Part shown: positions 44,527 to 59,139 of the stretch, piece by piece
Layout of the letters: each line of letters begins with the position of its first letter
Numbering within the stretch: the stretch's first letter is position 1
NCBI GenBank assembly: GCA_035578155.1
Contig: JAPWDM010000016.1
Coordinates: 11,489,108-11,553,107, forward strand
From: Brachynemurus nebulosus
Taxonomy: Eukaryota > Arthropoda > Insecta > Neuroptera > Myrmeleontidae
Reading direction: 5' to 3'
DNA: 64,000 nucleotides
The notes under the pieces: generated by a model
What the model saw: the letters and a program-made list of their open reading frames with translations, nothing else
Databases searched by the model: none
Told to the model about the DNA's origin: nothing
Program-made: the position numbers and the translations under genes

Positions 44527-44668
44527 CCCCCCCCCCACAAATTTTATGCTATAAAATCTGAACCGACAGAGCACTAACACTAAAATTTGAGCACTAAGCA
44601 TCACTAACGTAGCACTAACGACTATAAAATTTTCATCGTTAGTGCTGGAATGGAGGGGGGGGTGCAAC
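44523..44668. mobile_element. Small C-tract inverted-repeat element
   Basis: GTTGCCCCCCCCCCACAAA near the left and GGGGGGGGTGCAAC near the right form inverted ends, with AAATTTTAT and ATAAAATTTT inside them. Four GCACTAAC/GCACTAAG-like units lie between. No clear duplication was found, so the boundaries are approximate. Confidence 0.45.
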
Positions 44669-44796
44669 TTCACGGAACTAATTAATTCTATATATTATTA
44701 TTTAAATCATAGATATTGTATTTCAAAGATACAAAAATGTTTAAGTAGCTAACTTATGGTGCATTTACAAACAATTTCTAATGAAAGCTATTATTA

Positions 44797-44962
44797 AGGA
44801 GCATCCACATTCTCGCGAGGTTAGCCGAGTACAAGAATGTAGACGGTCATTTCGTTTTCGCTCGCGGTTAGTGTTATACTGCTATTCATATGCCTCAGCC
44901 AACCTCAGCGAGGAACTCGGCGAGGCACCTCGTCCAACCTCGGCGAGAATGTGGTTGGTGCA
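44797..44962. mobile_element. Harbinger-type MITE with TTA flanks (first of two adjoining)
   Basis: The ends AGGAGCATCCACATTCTCGC and TGCACCAACCACATTCTCGC (complement) are flanked by TTA at 44,794-44,796 and 44,963-44,965. GAGGTTAGCC/GAGGTTGG text continues the arms. The length is 166 bp and it is GC-richer than its surroundings. Confidence 0.65.
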
Positions 44963-44965
44963 TTA

Positions 44966-45719
44966 CGCTCCTTTTACATTATACGGTTTTTGCCATACGG
45001 CAAAAAACCGTACGGTCGTATTTTTTCAGTGGAGTAAAGAAGAGCATAGGACGTTTCACATTGCACGGTCATGGCAAAATGCTGTTGCCGTGCCGTGTAG
45101 CAGCCGTCTCTTGCCATTGCACTTGACGGTTGCCGTACGGCTTTGTTGAATTTCATGTTAATTATTAATTTTATTTGTGAAATGGATGAAACTAATATTG
45201 AATGTGATAACCAGTATTTTAATAGATTGTATAAAATTTCGAAATTGTGTGTTTTGATGTTAAGTTCGCCAAGAAATTAATTAAAGGAGCCTGTAGACAT
45301 CTGAAAATAGTTGAAAAATTTATTTTCGTCATTTTTTAGGTCTTCAAAGAGTCTGATACAGAGGCGTAGCGACGGGGGTGCAAGGGGTCTGTCATGCACC
45401 GGGCGCGACTTGCAGAAGGGCGCCAAATGTGTACCAAAGAGGTGCCAAATATTAGCTATACGTGTTTTTGGTAGGAATGGGGGGCGCCAATTATGTTCAC
45501 TACGCCACTGGTCTGATAATAAATAATCCTACTTTCTATTTCTTCTGATTTATATAATTAACTTTAATCACACTTGTTATTTGTATAATGTTGCAAATCA
45601 AATGAAGATATTCAGTTTACAACGGCAAAAAACCGTGCAATGTGAAAGCAACAATATCACGGCAAAAAGTCGTACGGTTTTTTACCGTACGGCGAAAACC
45701 GTACAATGTGAAAGGAGTG
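44966..45719. mobile_element. Harbinger-type TIR element with TTA flanks, carrying a hAT MITE
   Basis: The ends CGCTCCTTTTACATTATACG and CACTCCTTTCACATTGTACG (complement) are flanked by TTA at 44,963-44,965 and 45,720-45,722. The arms contain repeated CCGTACGGT-like and GGCAAAAAACCGT motifs, several of them self-complementary. The hAT MITE at 45,359-45,510 is nested inside. No transposase ORF. Confidence 0.75.
45359..45510. mobile_element. 152-bp hAT-type MITE
   Basis: The ends CAGAGGCGTAGCG and CAGTGGCGTAGTG (complement) are flanked by a perfect 8-bp duplication, GTCTGATA (45,351-45,358 and 45,511-45,518). The interior has the GGGGTGCAAGG and GGGCGCC text common in this MITE type. Confidence 0.92.
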
Positions 45720-45741
45720 TTAGGCTTGAAATCAAAGAGAA

Positions 45742-45857
<116 letters not shown>

Positions 45858-45859
45858 AG

Positions 45860-47899
45860 AGCGTTCACTTAAATTACATATAGGATTTTTTCTTAGCAGG
45901 TGGTTATTTTGGCGCTGAGTGCAGAGGGCAGTGCAGTAGCACTGCACAACATATTGCTATTAGCTGATATCTGTCGAATTGACTGTTCATAGAACTTATT
46001 CTATTATCTTAGAAATTTATAATTTGTAATATTTCTATAGTAACAATTACAAAAAATTTTATCAGGAAATTTTCATTTTTTTCGAATTATTTATGAGAAA
46101 TTCGTCTATTTTTTTTTTGAGTTCAATATTAAATTTAATCATTTTACTTAATTATTTTTGAAGGTATGTAAATTAACATTTATTAGCTTATTTTTATTTG
46201 AAAATAATTACTTATTTTATTATCACAGTAAATTAATTAGAAAATTAGAACACATTTTATCTGTTGCAGAAAAATGGGAGCACACTTATCAGAAAATAGA
46301 AACAGTAATAGTGATATTCATTTACGAAATTTTGATTAATGTATAATTTTGAATAAATTTACTTTAGTTTTTAAACAAATATATAAGCTTATAATTATTG
46401 TATGAGTTTTAAACTTGAAACACTGATCAAAACAAAATGCAATTAGGAGAATTTTAATGGGTTATCTTACTAGTAGTAATCTACATTATCGGATAAAGCT
46501 AAAGATAGTTTAAAGTTATTACATATAGTGACATCTCTGTTCTTCTCAAGTGTACTACGCATGATGATAACGACAGTGATGACATCCATACCCGCTGCCC
46601 CCGTTCGCAGTGCCATAGAGTGGTAATAGAGGGTTAAAAACATATATGTATTATACCAATATTGCTATCAATTTGCACTTTTGGTCGCAAACATTAGAGT
46701 GCAGACGATATCACTCTCTCTTTTTATTTAGTGTACCTATTTTGACGGCCCGCATGCGCTGGCCATTTTAAAAATGCCTCCATTTTAGCCACTTAGGTTA
46801 TCATTATCAAGTACGAGTATAAATTACAAAGTAAATTTTATTTAATAAGCAATAAATGTGTTTATTTATTATTTAGATAAATAAAATTGTCATTCGTGAG
46901 TTAAAAATTCAAACAATAAAATATTAAAAAAATGAATGAGTTTATTTATTACGTCTCATGTGAACCGCTAAACATGTGCAAAACAGAAATGGTACACTAT
47001 TTTTCAAGGGGTCAAACTAGATTGTCTATGTCTCTGTTCCACTTGTAATGAGTTTATGACGTAAATCTCCCCACTCTGTTTGTGTAGATACACACTGTTT
47101 GCAATGCATTAGTTTGGTGTTTTTTAGTAGTGTGCGTATTTACGCACACTACTAAAAAACACGTATTACCAGAGAGAGCTGTTCAACGTGTAAAACTAAC
47201 AATGGTAACAATATACATATAATGCACTGTGCGTTCAACGACGGACACGGACTGACTAATGCCTTAAGCTGTGACACGTCTCCAAATGACTCCAAGCAAA
47301 TTACACTTTTTTGATATTAGTTGGCTTCTAGTGTTCTATGCTATTTTTGTATTTTCTGTCTCTCTTTGTTGGCGACCAATTCCTCTCATAGTATCATAGA
47401 GATACATAGAGGGGCAACTTAAAAAATCGTTTAAAAAGTTAAATAGTCATTAAAGAAAAAGATGACAGCAGTCATTTGTATTTCTAAACTATATTTTGTC
47501 TTTATCTAATGAATGACAAAATACATTTGTTAAAGAAATGCTAATTTTGAGTCAGCAGTAAAAAAAGATAGCATCACCTTAAATGTGTTGTTGTCACACT
47601 CTTATCAATTGTTTATATTGGGGTTTCTGTTGTCATAGATCACAGTTGTTTTACAACATACTTGCTTCAAAAATAGGTACATAGTTGGCCATCCATGTAT
47701 ATCATGTATATCACTGCATAGTATGGAAGGTAGATATCAAGAGCACCATCTCTGTATCAAAAAGTGTCCACAGAAAGGGGTAGATAGTGGCGGCGCTACT
47801 ATAGCAAAAGGGTAAATTTAGAGAAGTAAACAAGGAAAGAAAAACATCCGCGTTGTTATGTAATTATTTTTTTTTTTTATTATAATTGTTACATAATTA
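45860..47899. other. AT-rich stretch without a recognisable gene
   Basis: No protein-coding frame with recognisable motifs is seen. A perfect 22-bp palindrome lies at 47,117-47,162. Confidence 0.4.
47117..47162. repeat. Perfect inverted repeat, 22-bp arms with 2-base loop
   Basis: GTGTTTTTTAGTAGTGTGCG then TA is followed by TT and its exact complement. The arms show no mismatch. It may be a very small MITE core or a recent inverted duplication. Confidence 0.9.
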
Positions 47900-48040
47900 C
47901 ACTGACTTCTCGTTGTAAGCAACTTGAAATAGAATCATATATCTTACTCTTTTTAGATAATAAAATTCGCACATACATAAAAAAAGTAAGGCATATGATT
48001 CTATTTCAATTTTGACGTTGCTTACAACGAGAAACCAGTG
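47900..48040. mobile_element. mariner-type MITE (TA flanks)
   Basis: The ends CACTGACTTCTCGTTGTAAG and CACTGGTTTCTCGTTGTAAG (complement) are flanked by TA (47,898-47,899 and 48,041-48,042). ATAGAATCATAT continues the arms. The length of 141 bp with nearly full self-complementarity is typical of a small Tc1/mariner-derived MITE. Confidence 0.85.
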
Positions 48041-48878
48041 TATATAGTTTTATTATTTTTAAAATTTTTATAAAACAACACAAAAAAATCACTATACTCT
48101 TTTGCTACTCTAGCGCTATTCTGGCGAGTTTTTGAACTGTTACTTAGTACTTAAAACGGGACAGTTTTTTAGCTATTTTTCTATTGTTTTCCGGCCAAGA
48201 TAGTCCTCCTGATATTTACCTTCGATATCTCATTCATAGGCTAGGTACTATCGTATTAAGACTAAAAAAAGCTTGAAAACTGAGGTACGGAGTAAGGAGG
48301 GTGTTCTTCATATTTAACTATAGTAGATTATATCAGTAAATATAGACGTAAGTAGAAAACGCAACCTGTGTTAATTTTTTAGACAATTTCAGACTGAGGC
48401 GAGACGTAGTTCACAGAGGCAACTACTATGTGGCACTGCAAGCATTTTTCTAGTCAGGACATGATTTTTGATAGTCTGCCATTTTCCATCAAAGTTTCGT
48501 CAAAAATAAACTGGAAATAAATTAAATATATTTAAAAATACCATGTAATTTAACTTAGAAAGAATATTTAAATTTAAAACTTTTTAACTTATAACTTATT
48601 AAGACTCAATTTACTCAAACATGTGATAATCATTTTGACATTCTTTGATGAAAAATGGCTGACATGTCCGGATTATATTTTAATATAGGGACTCGACATA
48701 AATTCATAGTATTTTGCCATCTAGCTGTCGTTTTTTACACTATATTTTTTAGGCAGACAAATTCCATATGAAGGCCTGTTCTACTTACGTCTCTGTTTCC
48801 TGATTATATATCTATGTAATTAATACTATTCGGAGCTATACTACAATATTTTGAATTGCTTATAGTATTTTAAATTAA

Positions 48879-49329
48879 CACTTTCAGTCCCACGGCTTCG
48901 GCATCTGAAACCAAACAAAACATCCCCAGAGGCCGACCGCGATCAATGATTAAATGATTAGTTAGTTACGCATTATGTGTGCGATGTTTACCATCATTCA
49001 TCACACGGATGTGTTCCTACTCACATAATATGTACATAAATACATACCAACACAAACTACTCTTTTGGTTTCTATGCTTTCTATGTATAAAAAATTTTAA
49101 AATAAACAAAAAATACATAAAAAATATAATTTATGTTTTTAAATAAAATTGATTTGAATGTCAGTGCTTATGTAGTATGTACGTATGTTTACAGTTTTAC
49201 ACATACATGTTGAACTGTGTTGAATCTATTCAGTGTTTGAATTATTTTATGTATTTGTTTTTTTTTTCTTTTTTAAATATTGCCGGCTTCCGGGGAAGTT
49301 TACAATGAAAGTGCTCGGGCCTCATAGTG
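48879..49329. mobile_element. TTAA-flanked MITE, copy 2 (inverted relative to copy 1)
   Basis: It starts CACTTTCAGTCCCACGGC and ends with the complement of CACTATGAGGCCCGAGCAC. TTAA flanks both ends (48,875-48,878 and 49,330-49,333). It is 451 bp against 507 bp for copy 1 (27,333-27,839), so indels have occurred. Confidence 0.88.
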
Positions 49330-49334
49330 TTAAT

Positions 49335-50559
49335 ATTTGCTTAGTTTTATCAAAAAATTATACAATTTTATTTAAATTGACTTATTTGTAAGTATGTATA
49401 AAATAATTATCAATAAATTAAATAATATAATAGTATTTTGTTAAAACGTTAATGGTTAACTATAGAGATATAAATCTGCTAATTTATTTTAGAAAGAGAA
49501 GAGTAATAATAAAAAGAGACAAATCAAAGGGGGGCCATGCATATATATAGTATACATATATAGCCAAATGGATATGAAAAAAACGTCCCAACATCACGGT
49601 GCAGATTTGGAAGTATTTTGTTCGTTTTGCGCAAATGCGATTTTTTTGGTGGTAATATGAACCAATCTGAACAGTAAACACGGTAAACACTAATTGATGC
49701 ATCTGCGCAAAACAACTGAAGTGCCTCTACCCGATGTCTATCCGTCTCACTTCATCGGAACCATTGCCTCTTATAGGGATTGGCCATATAGTTATAATAC
49801 ATATATGGGGCCATGATATTTTTTTAGTCTCAACCATAGAGCACTAGAGATAAAATACATATCTCTATACTACTGGAACCAGTGTAACCACTTGAGATAG
49901 AAAATATGTTGTATACGTGCACCAATGACGTATATGGACTAGTCATTTTGTTAGATGATCTGAAGCCAAGCACTGGTGTCCCTACTGTCACTTTTTTAGT
50001 AGTGTGTGTGTTGTTTGCATTGACAAAATATCTGCATCTCGTTTTATTTTACATGTGTGTTAATGTGTGTGAATATGTGTGTAGGCTTCATTTCTGTAAT
50101 ATTCACATAAACTGTATGCCATCTCCACCCCACCTCCGTGACGTGCACGGTGTTTATTTTGTATTTGTGCGGTAAACTCTGTTAGTGTGAGTGGTGATAG
50201 CCGTCACGTGACCTTGGTTCGCATACATGTGTGTGATGTGTGTGATACCACAACGTTACTTGTGCCGGTTCAACAATCAAATTTATTGTTGTTTGACTGA
50301 CTTACACTGAGCGACGGGTACTGAGCAACTAACACTAAGCAGCCTAAGATGCACATACTTGCACATAAGTGATTGCAGAAAAGAGATAGTTATATTCGTT
50401 CTATATGTTCTGTGGTCTCAACTATGGAGGGTAGAGTATCAGGAGAAGTATTTCCATATATAAATACCCCTGTCGCAGCATCTGCATAACATAGCGAATT
50501 TCCAAATCTTGGGCACTGGCGGATCTCATCTAAGACCTGTACCTATTTAAGATAGTTTA
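49335..50559. other. Stretch without a recognisable gene
   Basis: Open frames here (for example 49,906-50,175) are Val/Cys/Tyr-rich from GTGTGT-type sequence (about 49,995-50,100) and show no motif. I see no clear element ends. Confidence 0.4.
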
Positions 50560-52480
<1,921 letters not shown>

Positions 52481-52959
52481 TCCGTACATACATATGTACA
52501 TTGTACAGATTTTGTTTTGTTTTATATTTAATAATATTTATATCATAACATAATCTTCAATTTCTTGTTTACTTAAAAATTCAATAAAAAAAAAAAAAAA
52601 AATTCTTCATTACATTAGCTTAGAAAATCTGTTTAATTTACATTTTTTAACATGGAATAGAACCATGCTAATTATAATGCAATAAATGAGAAACAAAACT
52701 CTATACATGTATGTGTGTTATATCTCATATATGTGAATAGTTTTCACTTGTTCTCACAAAATTTTTTAATAAAAAAGTGAAATATTTTTATACTTATTAA
52801 AAACTGAGATATAAATATAAATTACTTATTAGACTAACAAAGAAAGAATAAAAGTGAAAATTTACATTTTCTCGAAAAATACTTAAAATAGAAAGAAAAT
52901 TATAAGAATATTTTCTTCATAATTTTTTTTTTCCTTTTCAACGATGTAAAAATCGAACT

Positions 52960-53116
52960 GCCTTATGATAGGATCGAATGATAAAAAATGGCCAGAAAAC
53001 CTACTTCTGGGCATCCGACGTGTCTGGCTAACGAACTTAGCCAAGCCAATTCAGAATCCAGTCCGCACACAAAATTTCATAAGCGTTAGACGTTTCGTTC
53101 GAGAGTTATCGCGCGG

Positions 53117-53147
<31 letters not shown>

Positions 53148-53290
53148 AATTTTAGTGAATATCATTTTCGTATTCTAGGGACCTCAAAACATATTTCTGA
53201 TATGGTCCCGGGCTTAGGTCGCACCATGACACCTGGCGTAAAAGCTGAATTTCCAGTTTTGGAAATTCGCTAAAAGTGGCCCAAAAGTGG
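52960..53290. repeat. Tail of an unidentified insect repeat family
   Basis: The text AAAATTTCATAAGCG, TTCGTTCGAGAGTTATCGCG and a following (TA)n tract (53,117-53,146) has the look of the 3' end of an insect repeat that ends in a microsatellite. The 102-codon frame across it has no motif and I do not call it a gene. Confidence 0.4.
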
Positions 53291-53685
53291 ATGAAATTAA
53301 GATGGCGCTAGTGTAGTAAAATTCTTAAATTTAAAATTAAGCGCTGAAAATTTTAAAACTGAAACAACAGTTTTTATTGTTTTTAACAGTTTTAATTGTT
53401 ATATTTAATTCAATTTTTATTGTTTTTAATTTAATTTTTATTGTTTTTAACAGTTAGTATTTCCTTTTAGCATACTTCACTTCACTTATAATTGCTAAGT
53501 TCAGATCGAACCCTGATTGCTTATCAGCGCCGTTCTGGTTACTTATTGAACTATTATTTCATCAAATTCAGGGGCCACTTTTTCGATTCAAGTCCCATAA
53601 GAGATACTCCTCCTGACCTCTACCCTCCATAGTCTCAACACGACTGTCCGTTGCTTGCAATATATGTATACTACATAATATATAT

Positions 53686-55360
53686 CAGGGCTGGCCACTA
53701 AATTTACCTTTGGGAGCCGCAAACCCATGAAGCCGATTCGGAGCGAGCCAAGCCATTCTGAGATTGATGGTTCACACAATGAACACACTTTTTACATTTT
53801 TTTAAACTAAGAATATTTATGACATGAGAATGAAAAATTTATGTAATATGTAAACATACTTTGTTTTAGTTAGTACATGCACCTAAGTACCTAAAACTTA
53901 ATTTTGAGATGTACTTTTTCTTGTGTTCATTTTTGCCGCCAGCTGTTTGAAATCTGGTTTATAACTGGTGAGCGTAGTTCGCACGAGTTCAGTTAAGTGT
54001 TAATCAATTAGTTCAGATCGATGCTTGGATTTAATAAACTTCATTGTTGAATACAAAGACTCATAGGCATAAGTAGTACCAAAAATTGAAATAAGTCTCT
54101 TATTAGCACATTCTTTTGCTAGTGGATATTTCTCTGCTGGAACGTTTTTCCAAAATCAACAGTGGAACCGTCAATTTTTTTCAGTCCTTTTAACGCTTCG
54201 TCTTCTTGCAGTTCAAGTATTTCTAACTCTATTGCTGCTATATACTTTGTTATTGGACATGAAGGGGACAGCCGTCACTTACAACAGCAACAGCAAAAGG
54301 GTTGTCTAGGAAGGAAAAAGAAGGTTTCAGTTTTCTCAAATCAGTGAATCTGTCATTGATTTCTTCAGCAAGACCGATCAATTTACACAAATAACCTTTT
54401 GTTTCAATCTGGACGTCATCGTCAATAAGGCTTTCAGAAGTTTTCTTTAAGCATTTGAAATCAGCGAACGTTTTGGTTTCAAGATCTCTCTAAAAAAGCC
54501 TCAATTTGTTATGAAAGCTAAATACACTCTGTGCTAAATCATAAATAAGCTTTTTTCTATCTTGTAGTGACATCTTCAGCTGCTGCAAATACTGAACATC
54601 ATCAAAAAAACTTAAATCTAACAACCACTGTAGGTCACCAAGTTCAGGGAAACATTTTCCCTTTTCTTGCATAAATTGTTTAATGGGTTCAAGCAACTGA
54701 AAAAATCTGCCAAGAATACTAAGATACATCATCAGCAAGGTCGTCATTATCCAGCTCTTCTATGAAGGATTTGAATTGTCTGTGTGTTTTAGCACTTGAA
54801 CGAATGTAGTTTACAATTTTAAAAACTACTTGCATAACTTGTGGGTATTGGAAATATTTTGCTGCTAGGTGTTCTCTGTAAATGATACAATGTACACGTA
54901 CAAAAGGAGGGTATGATTTTTCAGCATTTAAAAGCCGAATAAATCCTTGTTTGTTCCTTGTCACTGACGGTGCACCGCCGCGTCGGTAGCAATGCTGCCG
55001 ATATTCTCGATAGGCACTAAATTTTTTTTTTAAAACATCAACCAGGGCTTCTTTAATGTCATAACCACAAGTAGTGTCCTTCAATGCAACTAGGTCTAAG
55101 AGCTCTTCCATGATTTCAAATTTTTTGATACATATCTCACAAATATTGCTAACTGTGGTTTATCTTTAATATCGGTAGACTCGTCCAAGGCTAGGCTCGT
55201 TAAAAAAGATCGCTATTTGATTTTGTTGCGAGAAATTTTAAATTTATTTTTTTATTTCAAATAGACCTATCAAAACAAATTTTCGAGAAGCATTAAAGAG
55301 CCGCACAAGATCGACTCGCGAGCCGCAAGCGGCTCGCGAGCCACGTTATGGTCACCCCTG
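53686..55360 (-). mobile_element. hAT element with both ends, internally deleted (ZBED5/GTF2IRD2-like type)
   Basis: The ends CAGGGCTGGCCAC and CAGGGGTGACCAT (complement) are flanked by an 8-bp duplication, ATATATAT (53,678-53,685 and 55,361-55,368). The run GAGCCGC...GCGAGCC near the right end is the usual subterminal text. The transposase is on the minus strand and lacks its N-terminal zinc finger. The duplication lies in TA-rich DNA and so is less diagnostic than elsewhere. Confidence 0.82.
53930..55270 (-). pseudogene. hAT transposase (ZBED5/GTF2IRD2-like), N-terminally truncated and frameshifted
   Basis: Reading the minus strand: ALDESTDI near 55,190 holds the first catalytic acidic motif, followed by DKPQLAIFVRY. 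Then come MEELLDLVALKDTTCGYDI, RGGAPSVTRNKQGF, VHCIIYREHLAAKYF, and near 54,100-53,940 the C-terminal dimerisation region TTYAYESLYSTMKFIKSKHR. These blocks and their order match hAT transposases of the ZBED5/GTF2IRD2 kind. The BED finger at the start is absent. Frameshifts occur near 55,140 and 54,735, with more between 54,480 and 54,150, and there is a stop near 54,020. Confidence 0.8.
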
Positions 55361-55689
55361 ATATATATGGTCAAAAAAATGTATTGAAGTTGGCTATCTT
55401 GGAGAAATGAAATTCTGGTGTACTTTATCACTACAGTCGGACTCATGTACAGTGGCCATCCAATGGTACGTACTCCGATTTTACGTAGTGACGTCAGCGA
55501 TTTAGTGGGGTTCTCCTCTCACAGATATGTTGTTGTTTGTCTGTGTTGGTGAAAATTTATGTACTAAGCCAGAGTCAGGGCCGTAGGTAATATTGTCTGA
55601 GGGTCTCGAAGTATTTAAAAATTTTTAAATTTTACTGCAAATATTATACATATATTTTATCTGCATAGGTAATATGCAAAATGAGTAAC

Positions 55690-56400
55690 GTAAAATTCTA
55701 GAATATTCTAATCGTCAACTAGCAGAGATATCAAAAAACAGACTTCACCGTTGAATTAGTCATTAAAAATGAGATTAAACAGTGTAGTTTGACAAAAATT
55801 CTCGAATGTTCTATTTGTCAACTAGTAAAGATATTGAAAAATCAATTGTACCATTTATTTGTCCATATTGAAAAAGAGGTAAAATGCACATTTTGACAAA
55901 TGTTCTGGAATATTCTATTCGTCAACTAGAAAAGATATTCAAAAACAGACGTCGCCATTGAATTGGCTACCAAAAAAGAGACCAAATAACACATTTTGAG
56001 AAATGTTCTAGAACATTCTATTTGTCAACTAACAAAGATATTGGAAAATCTATTGCACCACTTAATTGTCCAACCGAAATTAAACTAATGTAAGCCAAAT
56101 GTCCGATTTTGCAAACAATTTTTGCTATTTGACGAATAGAATATTCTAGAACATTTATCAAAATGTGCTATTCCGTCTTTTATTCGATGACCAATTAAAT
56201 GGTGTAATCGATTTTTCGATACCTTTGTTAGTTGACCAAAAGAACATTCTAGAATTTTTGTCAAAATGCGCTGCTTAATCTAATTTTTAGTGCCCAATTC
56301 AATAGTGAAGTTTGTTTTTTGGTATCTTTGCTAGTTCACGAGTAGAATATTCTAGAATTTTTGTCAGCTTCCGCTATTTGACGTCTTTTACGCTGATGAA
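55690..56400. repeat. About 104-bp repeats in opposite orientations within the left fold-back arm
   Basis: Units with TAGAATATTCTAG/TAGAACATTC, GTCAACTAGCAAAGATAT and a segment ending TTTTGACAA recur about four times. They are then followed by about three units in reverse orientation, so the arm is itself an inverted repeat. The right arm (about 61,120-61,770) has the complement. The units carry the small palindrome CTAGAATATTCTAG in variants. Confidence 0.75.
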
Positions 56401-57699
56401 TGCGATAGTGAAGTTGGTTTTTCGACAATTTTCTAAAAGTCGTCACTCATATTTATTAGTATAACATTCGATTTCCTTTGTCTACACAACCGAATTTTAG
56501 GTGTAAATTGTCTCTTAAAATAATATTGTTCTAAATAAATTCAGATAAATAATATTTACTAACCCCCGAAACAAAAGTTTACCGACACCCCTGATCATCC
56601 GATTTTACGTACTTCCCCTTAAATTTGCACCGACCACTACGTAAAATTGGATTTGTGGTGTATTTTCAACACCATCTATTTTCAACTGATTTTACTCACG
56701 TATTTTCAAGTTTTTCGTCCCCACTTCTCACGCTATACTTTAATACAGAAAAATAACTGTCAGATTAATCGATTGACCACTGGTGGCTTTATCCTACAAT
56801 ATATGGTTTTATTTCATTTGCAATTGTTTAAAAAATAATTTTATTACAAGTTTATTACACTTTTTTCATGTTTCACTTTTTTGTTTATCATATGTTACTT
56901 GACAATTTGTCATTTTAAGGTTATTCACTGGGGAAGTACACGTGGCTACTGTGTAAAGATTTGCGCGGGCTTTTTGTGATTGGTTCTATGTCTGTCACGT
57001 GGCTCTATGATTGCCATGGAGTGAGGATAAAGGAGAAGTTGAAAATACATGAGCGGATTAGTCCCGACAGGTTGAAAATACATGAGTTCGACTGTAGGCT
57101 TGAAATCAATAAATGAACATAGAAGTATCTGTGACATCTAACGGCTGTAAGCTACATTACATAAGGTTTATTTAGAGATTTCTATATCATATATATAATT
57201 ATTTTCATTATACATTTTACCTATTACAGCTAATTTATAATATTCAATTTATAATAGAGGGTAGGATGGTAGTTTCGATATTGAATTTAATAAATTAAAT
57301 ACATTGTAACAAAATAATATTGTTAATTATTAAAAACAGGTATTTGTACATAATCAAAAAATACCTATCTAACTTATAAGCTAATAATTATTATTAAAAT
57401 TGGAACTATTTAATAATATGGAATAATGTAAAAAAATATATAAAATTGGTGGGAACGGGTATAATGGTATAAAAAAATTAAATTAAGAGTTGACAAATAA
57501 TAATATAAAAAGCTTTAAAGCTATAACGAATTAAATGTGCGACAATACAATAAAACAAAAATAAACCTAATATAAAACAATTTTTGAATTTTATTTACAA
57601 TATAAAACAACAAATACAGAGAATTGTATATTTTGTAAAGGAATGTATATTACTACATATCGTATAATACGCTTTAAGACAAATGATAGTGATATGTAA

Positions 57700-57905
57700 C
57701 TTGTGAGTATGTGTATATGTTTGTAAGGGGTGGAAAAGGAACCCTCGTCAATAAAGGGCTGCTCTATACTGCCGTTCGTTGTCTTGTGGGGGTTGTTGTA
57801 TCGGAGGGGAGACAAGAGGGTGGTCGAGAGAGCCGCGCTTCACTGCCGCACCGAGCGACGAACAAACTCGGTATGGGGGCGCACCAACTGCCAATAGTCT
57901 GAACG
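57700..57905. other. GC-rich island 1 in the fold-back loop
   Basis: This about 200-base stretch has many CG dinucleotides (GCCGCGCTTCACTGCCGCAC and neighbours) in DNA that is otherwise over 75 percent AT. The open frame across it has no known motif. It could be captured DNA or an old promoter region. Confidence 0.5.
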
Positions 57906-58512
57906 CTTTTATTCACAAAATATATTTAAAATAAACCTAATCAGTAACAAAAATTTATAATACATAATGTAAAAAAATAAAATACAACAGTATCGAAAAT
58001 TTAACTTTTAACGTAAATACTTAACAGATATCAAGTACATTTTAAAATTATCTGATTTGTTTATTTCAATTTTGTGAAGATTTTTTATAATACCATTTTC
58101 TAAAGTCTTTTTAAAGGAATTTTTTTAGTATTTTAGCTTAACCTGGCAAAATACGAAAGCATTACTAAAAAATTAATCGAGTGTGTTTAACATCACATGA
58201 TCAAAGTGGAAATAATCGATTAGAAATAATACATATTATCTGAATGATATTATTATTGATTATATTTGGAAGAATTAGAAACAATACATGAATTAATATT
58301 ATAAAAAATACATAGTAATTCACGTAATAAGAAGCTGACTAGATAGATTCTAGCATACACTTTGGAAACTTGAGCTAGAAGTAGCGAGTCCAGTAAAACC
58401 GTTTCCCGACGTAATGCATACAATATTTTAATTGATTTTGATAAAACTTATTTATATTAACATTAATTAAAAGTACATACAGTGTATAATGTATTTAAAT
58501 CAAAATAGTCTA

Positions 58513-58714
58513 TAGGTGAAATTATCTAAACTTGGACTGATGTCATTAAACAAATGCAACAAATTCATCAAAATTAGACATACCAAAATTTTCTGTCTCT
58601 TTTCTTTTTTGTTATTTTTGCATTAGAGTAACTATAGTAATATAAAATTGTACGTCTATGTAATTTTATTTTATTCGTTAATGACGTCAGTTCAAGTTTA
58701 GATAATTTCACTTA
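58513..58714. mobile_element. 202-bp MITE with TA flanks
   Basis: TAGGTGAAATTATCTAAAC and its near complement (TAAGTGAAATTATCTAAAC) start arms of about 36 bp that include a TGACGTCATTAA-like end. TA lies on both sides (58,511-58,512 and 58,715-58,716). Confidence 0.8.
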
Positions 58715-59139
58715 TAGCTACTTTTTTTAATTTTATTCAAAAATAATTGTCACGAATATTCTAATATTCTTGATGATGAATGAATTATAGTTTAACAGCA
58801 CAATTTTCGAACATCAATCATTTATTCGTTTCTATAAAAATCAATATTTTCTATATAAATGCATATTATCATTTCTTAGTTTTTCAGCATTTCACTTCGA
58901 AGTGTAACGGATCAGATTTATTCTTTGCCCAAAAAAGTGTTCGCAATACGCCTCTAAAAGCTTTCACATAATTAAAAAAATTAAAAAAAATTGCTTTTTG
59001 GAAATAAATTTATTTAATGTAGTCGAAATAAAGTATAGTTTATTTTATCTATAATTTAAATAAAAACAAATTAGCATTAAAATCGTATTTGTTAATACGT
59101 ACCATATGTATTATGCACAAAAGCGTTTGGCATCGTTGA

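Noticed and set aside
49540..49810. Possible inverted repeat around GGGGCCATGCATATATA
   Set aside because: Arms are weak and rely on TA-rich text; no consistent ends or duplication.
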